Of a stretch of 64,000 nucleotides of DNA, positions 55,788 through 64,000 are shown piece after piece. This stretch comes from Urechis unicinctus (Eukaryota > Annelida > Polychaeta > Xenopneusta > Urechidae). The notes below the pieces were generated by a model. The model did no database searches and was not told the DNA's origin. It worked only from the letters and a program-made list of their open reading frames with translations. The DNA lies in contig CM067354.1 of assembly GCA_034190875.2 (NCBI GenBank), positions 37,092,441 to 37,156,440 on the forward strand. Reading direction: 5' to 3'. Position 1 is the first letter of the stretch. Every line of letters begins with the position of its first letter. A program made the position numbers and the translations under genes.

Positions 55788-56967
55788 TTAATTGCGCTTT
55801 TTGTTGCCCTTTACTGGCACAGCTTGTACAACAGGTGCATATTTAGACAGAGAAATCTTATTGATGTAATACAGAGCCACAATTGAGAAGATGAAGCTGA
55901 AATCACACAATCAAATTGTCTTATTAGAGACCATGAATTGATCCATTAACTAACTGAAAAGTTTTTACAAATCAGACAAAATTAAAAAATCACTGATTTG
56001 ACAAAAATAGCAAGATTAGTTGAATGGAAACAGTTAAAGCATCTCTTACCATGTTGTGACACACACTCGATGCACTAAGCCTGACGCAAACATGGCAGCA
56101 GCCAAACACAAGATAACTGAAAGCCAAACACAGGGAAAATTTACAAAAAAAAAACATTCTCAATCAATTAGCTGCATAATTTTGATTAATCATGCTCAAG
56201 TTGCATATCACACTATGATGACCTGTGGTGACGGGTTGCTTTTACTGGCTAACCATATTTCTGGACGTACTGTACTCTTAATTAGAATGATTACTTGATA
56301 AATACATTCTCCAACATTTAAAGCAACAGGTTTACCTTCAGGGAATAATTTTGTTTGAAAGCCTCTGCCAAACATAGTTGATTCAATGTTACCAACAGCC
56401 TGTGGTTGTTTAAGGACACACATTCATAGGACCATGGTTAAAACAGAATACCTGAATTCTCTGCATTAGATTTAATTTGTGAACTTGCGATAGTGTTTTT
56501 TTAAAGAGGTTTGGTTAACACATAATGTCAGGGAGGATACAGTGAGGATGAGGATGAAGAGAATTGATCCTAGGAATCCTCCTGCAATGGTTGTCCATTC
56601 TTGAGCTGCCAGTTGCTGTTTGTACATCTGCATGCCAGCAAACAGAAGCACCGAAAATGTGGTGGAGAGGAAGAAGGACATCCCACTTGTGACGGCTAAA
56701 ACACACGCAAACAATCATCTTCAATCATCTCATGACAAACAAATTGGGCAAGTGTAGATTAAAAATATGGCTGAATCTTGTGAGTGTACAAATAATTGGG
56801 AATATACAATGATTAGTAATGTGATACAACTGAAACCTAACCAGGGCTATGTTGCTAGATCAATTGCACTACACACAGATTGCACTACACAATTGATAAG
56901 TAAAAATCCTTTTAAATAGCTAGGAAACGGTACAATGCAAAAACAAGATAGTGTAGGTATATATATA

Positions 56968-57058
<91 letters not shown>

Positions 57059-57440
57059 TTAGTTTTTCATTGGACTAAAATTGACATAACTTTGTAGTCT
57101 CTAAACATATTTTGACTGCTGACAATATTGGTGTCATTTGTTTCTTTTATCAAGCTCTATCATTCAATTCAATTTTAAATGAGTTATTTTTTTGGGGGTC
57201 ACATACCTACCTAGTCCCTACTAGCAATATCAGACTAACAACTTAAACAAGCCTGAAAAAGTGAAATCATGAGTACGAGGAGTTTGACTCAACTAACATG
57301 ACCTAGCGGCTTTGATAGACAAAATAATAGGAACAAACGCGGGTCTCTGTATCAATGATAATGCGATAGACAAATGAATGTCACTAAATATAATTGTTGA
57401 TTTAAAAACATCGTTTTATAAAAGAATAATACCGACCCAT
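55788..57440 (-). CDS. KRTCAP2: KRTCAP2, oligosaccharyltransferase complex subunit
   Basis: Five exons (57440-57437, 56695-56541, 56399-56336, 56116-56050, 55896-55788) give 132 residues, close to the 136 of the human protein. The first coding exon holds only ATG and one more base. Recognisable family sequence: [66 protein letters not shown], and a basic carboxy end (KGNKKRN). Four hydrophobic helices are expected. KRTCAP2 is the ER-membrane subunit linked to STT3A-containing oligosaccharyltransferase for co-translational N-glycosylation. Intron 2 has minor-spliceosome signals (see 56,400-56,540). It is head to head with NUDT12. Confidence 0.95.
56400..56540 (-). other. Probable U12-type intron of KRTCAP2
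   Basis: The donor is GTATCCTCC, close to the U12 GT-AG donor (GTATCCTTT), and a branch-site-like GTCCTTAAA (56,417-56,409; consensus TTCCTTAAC) ends about 9 nt before the CAG acceptor, the short distance typical of U12 introns. The intron is phase 0 and 141 bp. Confidence 0.7.
56958..57053. repeat. (TA)n microsatellite in KRTCAP2 intron 1
   Basis: About 95 bp of TA repeat inside the 741-bp first intron of the minus-strand gene. Confidence 0.96.
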
Positions 57441-58664
57441 CTTGATGGTTTGGTTGTCTGCAAAAACGGAAACTAGTATCAATCGGGTATCAACCAATCA
57501 AAATCCGCCAAAGTGTCATTTGGCGTAGACATTACTAGCGGTTGAAGTAAAACGACATCAGTCGTCCTAACGATGCTGGGGTCAAAGTGCAAGTGTAAAT
57601 GTTTTGGTCTTTGGTTGTCAAAGTACACTGGTCAAGGTGTACATGTAATCCAGTCATTCGCAAGCATATTAGAGCATTCGAGAGAGTATGCTTTATTTAA
57701 CTTTGTTTGTTGTCTTTGTTCTAAAGCTGAGTATGCTTTATATAAGCTTTGTGAGTGTTACCAATACCAGTCTTTTGTTCTATAAATAAATGCTATATCT
57801 TGCTGCATTGTTAGAACAGTGCCGTAATATTTATAATAGCGGCGCAACTTTATGAGTGCCTTACCAATAATACCAGCTTACGCTATCTAAAGAAGTGTTT
57901 CTGAGGCACGAGATTTTTGCATGGAGTGATGAGGTTGCAAAAGCAACTTCAGACAGTTAGAAATGATGCACCTACCAACTTTTTATTCAGGTGCCTCTGC
58001 GCTTTATTTGAAGGTTGAGTTAACTTGCATTTCTATGATAGCGGTGTCCTCGCCTCCCCTGCGGCGGACGCTATCTCCTGGCATTCTGACAGCGTGTTCC
58101 ACCAGCTGATTGTATATAGTGTCCAAAACACTCAATCAACCATGCTGGTATATATTTATATAACCGTCGTTCGCGGCTGATTGTGTGCCCATGTATCACT
58201 TTGAAGCATCGGCATCACGCCATCTTGTGCAAAATGATTGTGGCGTCAGTGTAGAAATATTTGGATTGAAATGGCCTGTGATCACCTGTATCACATTTTG
58301 TCATGGCATCTAAGCTACGTTTTACATATGCATCACAACTGCTGTAGATATTTGATCATATTCAAATCTAAAAGGGGCCATTGGTGTAACCTACAGCTAG
58401 GTCTGGTGATGATCAGAAGCTTATTTGCTCTGCATGCAAGATTTGTGCACTCAGATTTATCACTATAGTGCATATCCCTCTTGTATCTCTTTACTGTTAC
58501 AAATTAAATGTCTAACTGATTGTGTATGTTACACCATTGTGCATTTGTCATGTTTGATGAGGTGTCATAATCATGGACCTGCCAAAATGTTCATGGATGA
58601 ATGCATATTATTTGAAACATGCTATTTTATTGCGTCTCAGTTTTCATCCTCCCTTCCTGTTAAC
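57441..58664. promoter_or_regulatory. Divergent intergenic region between KRTCAP2 and NUDT12
   Basis: KRTCAP2 starts at 57,440 on the minus strand and NUDT12 at 58,665 on the plus strand. A CCAAT-type GATTGGTTGAT lies at about 57,490-57,500 when read on the minus strand, and a TATA-like TATATATTTATATAA at about 58,150 could serve NUDT12. Open frames here (57,573-57,785; 58,238-58,468) have no motif. A shared bidirectional promoter is an inference. Confidence 0.35.
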
Positions 58665-61267
<2,603 letters not shown>

Positions 61268-61951
61268 TGTTTGTGGATTAGTAGGTTGTTAACATGCATG
61301 CAATACTTGATTGAAATGAGTTTCTTCTATAATGCAATATACAAGAACATCTTGTTTATGATTTTTGTTTCCCTGCGAGTTGTAGATATTTGGGGTGTTT
61401 TTTTTTTTTATCAGACATCAGAGAATGTGCAACTCATATAGCAAGCATGATATTCAAATACAAACGCACAAAGGTACCATTGTTTTAGTATTTAATTTCA
61501 GTGGTGCTACTATTAATGTATACTGTTTACACATATCCTTGTGGATAGGTTTTTTTATATATATATATTTACTGCAGTTGTTCAGGGTTAGTCAGCACAA
61601 TGTATGATGAATGTATGTGGAATCTTCACATCATTCTTTGTAGAGGTAACATTTTGTTCAAGGATAACTGAAATATTGTGGACAAACTGGTTGCAAATGA
61701 CATCTTCGAAGGGGGCCATATGTGTAAGAATATACAATTATAAATATCTTCAATCACAAGTTCAAAAAAGAACAAAAAATTATACTGCAGTACATATTGT
61801 AAAACTCAGTGTTGAAAATGTTTTGGTTAAAAACTGTCATAACTATTTGTTTGGATATTTCTCAGGATATGCTTTACTGTTATCAAGTGGAACAAATTCA
61901 AGCCCAGTAATAATCAACAACATACAGATGAAAATGAAATAAAGAAAGGAA
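61268..61951. other. Shared 3' region of convergent NUDT12 and LENG1
   Basis: AATAAA at 61,938-61,943 suits NUDT12, 9 bp before the LENG1 stop codon on the other strand. TTTAAT at about 61,489 (ATTAAA on the minus strand) could serve LENG1. The two 3' untranslated regions may overlap. Confidence 0.45.
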
Positions 61952-64000
61952 CTAATGATGGTCTGTTTTGCGTCTCCGTACTAGGTGGGGATTGAACTGG
62001 GAATTGTAGCCACTCTGTCTGTCATTGGTAGTTACATCCTCCTCTATATTTTCTCCCCGCAATTTAGCCATCAGCTTCTCTGTTTTTGCTCTTTCCTCTT
62101 TTTCCCGTTTGAGTCGCTCTGCACGCAATTGTTCCACAGTCTTACTCCCAGAAGGCACTGCATGATGCTTCTTCTCTTGGATATTACTTAGTTCTTCCCT
62201 CCTCTTTTCAATACGTTTGTCCTTTTCCTGGTACAGAATAATCAAACCATAGTTCAGAATGATGTAACAAAAAAGCAGTTATTTCATATTGATCATGGAA
62301 ACAAATGGAGCTTACAGCATACTTATCCTTTCTTTTGCATTGTTTGTTGTCAAGATATCGCTCCGTTTGATCGACATATTTTGACATACTTCTAATTGGG
62401 TCAAGTGATCGCTTCCCTTTGCTGTTGAACTCCTCACTGTAACAGAAATACAAAAATCAAAATGTGATGTGTAACGTATTCTGCCTTGATTGAGCGTTAA
62501 GGCAATGGCCAGGAGGTGATGAAGTGGTGTATGCGTCAAACAACAGCAATTATAAAACAGAGCTACCATGACACAGATGGGGCAGGTGTCTAGGTCTAAG
62601 GTAAGCAGTATATGCAAAAGTGAAAATGACATCAAGTGATGTCAAAGGGTCGCGAAGCTACGTTGATTTCTCACAACTTTTGACTTCTTGGAAAACGGCC
62701 CCAGTCCCACCCTAACAAATGTATCTCAGAGAATCGTAGGCACAATTTGAGGCACAGGGAAGTGCTAGGCCAATGAAGATATAGTCAACTTACTTTTCCC
62801 ATAGTGGTTGACAATCTCTACAGTGCAGATATGAGAGATTGACAGCAGTGGGTGCGGACATTGTCAGGGCTGAAGTTTCTTTAAATAATGAAGATATTAT
62901 TGGAATATTGGTTGATGCCATTCAAGGACTGTTAGCCCTCCCTGAGACACATGTTCACTGAGTATGACAGCCAAGGCCACTAAATCGCTTGAAAAGTCCA
63001 GAGCATATGCAGAGCTAGTTGTAAGCTTGGATGGACGCACGTAATTACAACAAGGCGAGGTAAGGAGGAGACAACCAGTCCCCCAGTAATGGTGGAGGGG
63101 GGGGGGGGAGTGCTTGAATTAGGTACTATGCTTATTCAAGGTAGAATACAGTAGTTAAAACAATTTAAACTGTAAAAGTATGGAAATACTCACGCGCGCT
63201 TCTTTGATGGAGGTTCATCCTTATGTTTTTCCCTCACTTTTGAATACCATGGCTTTGATGCTGAAACACATGACAAACCAACGTTTAGATCAATACACCT
63301 CGAACCTCTGAAGCTGCTGCTTAAGACATGATTTTCAATTAAACGTTATGACCCGATAAAATCACAACACTCAATAACGTTGATGCAAACTAAAACTCAG
63401 CCCTCCATGACCTTTGTCCTCCAAGTTATTGTGGAATATCTTTGACAATTTAAACTCCATGAGGAATAAATTTTGATGGCACATTTATCATCCCTATATA
63501 ACCGAAACCCCTAGGTTGTTATTGAAAAATCTCTTGTACAATGACATTGCCAATGTAAACCTAATGGGGAATTTGAACTGTTATTTCATTCAAGCCAATT
63601 TGAAGTAAAAGGCTCTTAGTTTGTAGAGGTCATTCATCCAATAGGAAATTCTGGTATATTTCTGTGGCATATTATGTCAATTTAGCTTGTGGAATATTAT
63701 TAATGCAATTACCAACACATCTTACAATATGTTTTTCTTGACTGGTTGGGTAACTTGGCCAATGTGACCAAATTTTAGGGCTCTGCAACCCTTTAAATAG
63801 TGCCATTGAATATGATGTAAATCTATAAACGTTATGATAAAGTCTTGTTGTAATGTTTAATTGAAAATTTTGTCAAAAGCTACTCCACAGTCGATGTGAA
63901 TATATATGGTTGTACATACTTTGTGATTCTAATGCACTTTGCCCCAGATAAGTTAGAATTCCAAGCGACTTCTCATGTTTTTCCTTCTCTTCTTTTTTCT
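61952..64000 (-). CDS. LENG1: LENG1 homologue, partial (5' part outside window)
   Basis: Four exons on the minus strand: 64000-63920 (runs off the window), 63260-63194, 62436-62316 and 62227-61952. Joined they read KEKHEKSLGILTYLGQSALESQ, TSKPWYSKVREKHKDEPPSKKRA, EEFNSKGKRSLDPIRSMSKYVDQTERYLDNKQ and EQLRAERLKREKEERAKTEKL then RQSGYNSQFNPHLVRRR. The motifs LGxLTYLGQSA, DPxRxM, LRAERLxRE and YNSQFNPxLxRR are those of LENG1 (leukocyte receptor cluster member 1), a charged, coiled-coil, probably nuclear protein reported among spliceosome-associated proteins. The amino-terminal Cir_N-like part lies beyond base 64,000. Confidence 0.93.

Overview
This is eukaryotic nuclear DNA. Genes have spliced GT-AG introns, and the window contains long (TA)n and (GT)n microsatellites, minisatellites, decayed LINEs, tRNA-derived SINE heads, small hAT-type DNA elements and fossil LTR-element fragments. 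The conserved genes (NUDT12, KRTCAP2, LENG1, FAM174), together with an intronless class A receptor and MFSD4/NaGLT1-type sugar transporters in several copies, suggest a marine invertebrate bilaterian. A mollusc or another lophotrochozoan is my best guess, but the sequence alone does not settle the phylum.

Layout. Bases 1-43,000 are a duplicated, repeat-rich region. A cassette holding an intronless rhodopsin-type GPCR (+ strand) and a four-exon MFS transporter (- strand), arranged tail to tail, occurs twice in direct orientation: at 1-8,908 (left copy, already inside the duplication at the window edge) and at about 29,817-41,658 (right copy). Between them lie an older inverted transporter paralogue (17,640-19,876, + strand), a divergent non-coding repeat array (8,909-15,300), three minisatellite or microsatellite fields, two LINE fragments and two LTR-element fossils (BEL/Pao integrase region and Ty3/gypsy gag-like region). 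The right copy carries a 791-bp DNA element with an 8-bp target duplication, and the intact empty site is preserved in the left copy.

Bases 43,500-64,000 are a gene-dense block of apparently single-copy genes: a pipsqueak/CENP-B-domain DNA-binding protein (-, 46,586-48,761) whose single coding intron is almost entirely a 42-bp minisatellite; FAM174 (+, 51,707-52,306); KRTCAP2, an oligosaccharyltransferase subunit (-, 55,788-57,440), with one intron carrying U12-type signals; NUDT12, a peroxisomal NADH pyrophosphatase (+, 58,665-61,267); and LENG1 (-, 61,952 to beyond the window end).

Functional picture. The two receptor copies differ at 7 of 357 residues, while the two transporter copies differ at 23 of 337 residues in their large last exon. 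The left transporter has lost a Trp-Thr-Glu motif that the right copy and the older paralogue share. Receptor constraint therefore looks stronger than transporter constraint. The right-hand genes are ordinary housekeeping functions and do not form a shared pathway. I found no operon, CRISPR array or prokaryotic-type system.
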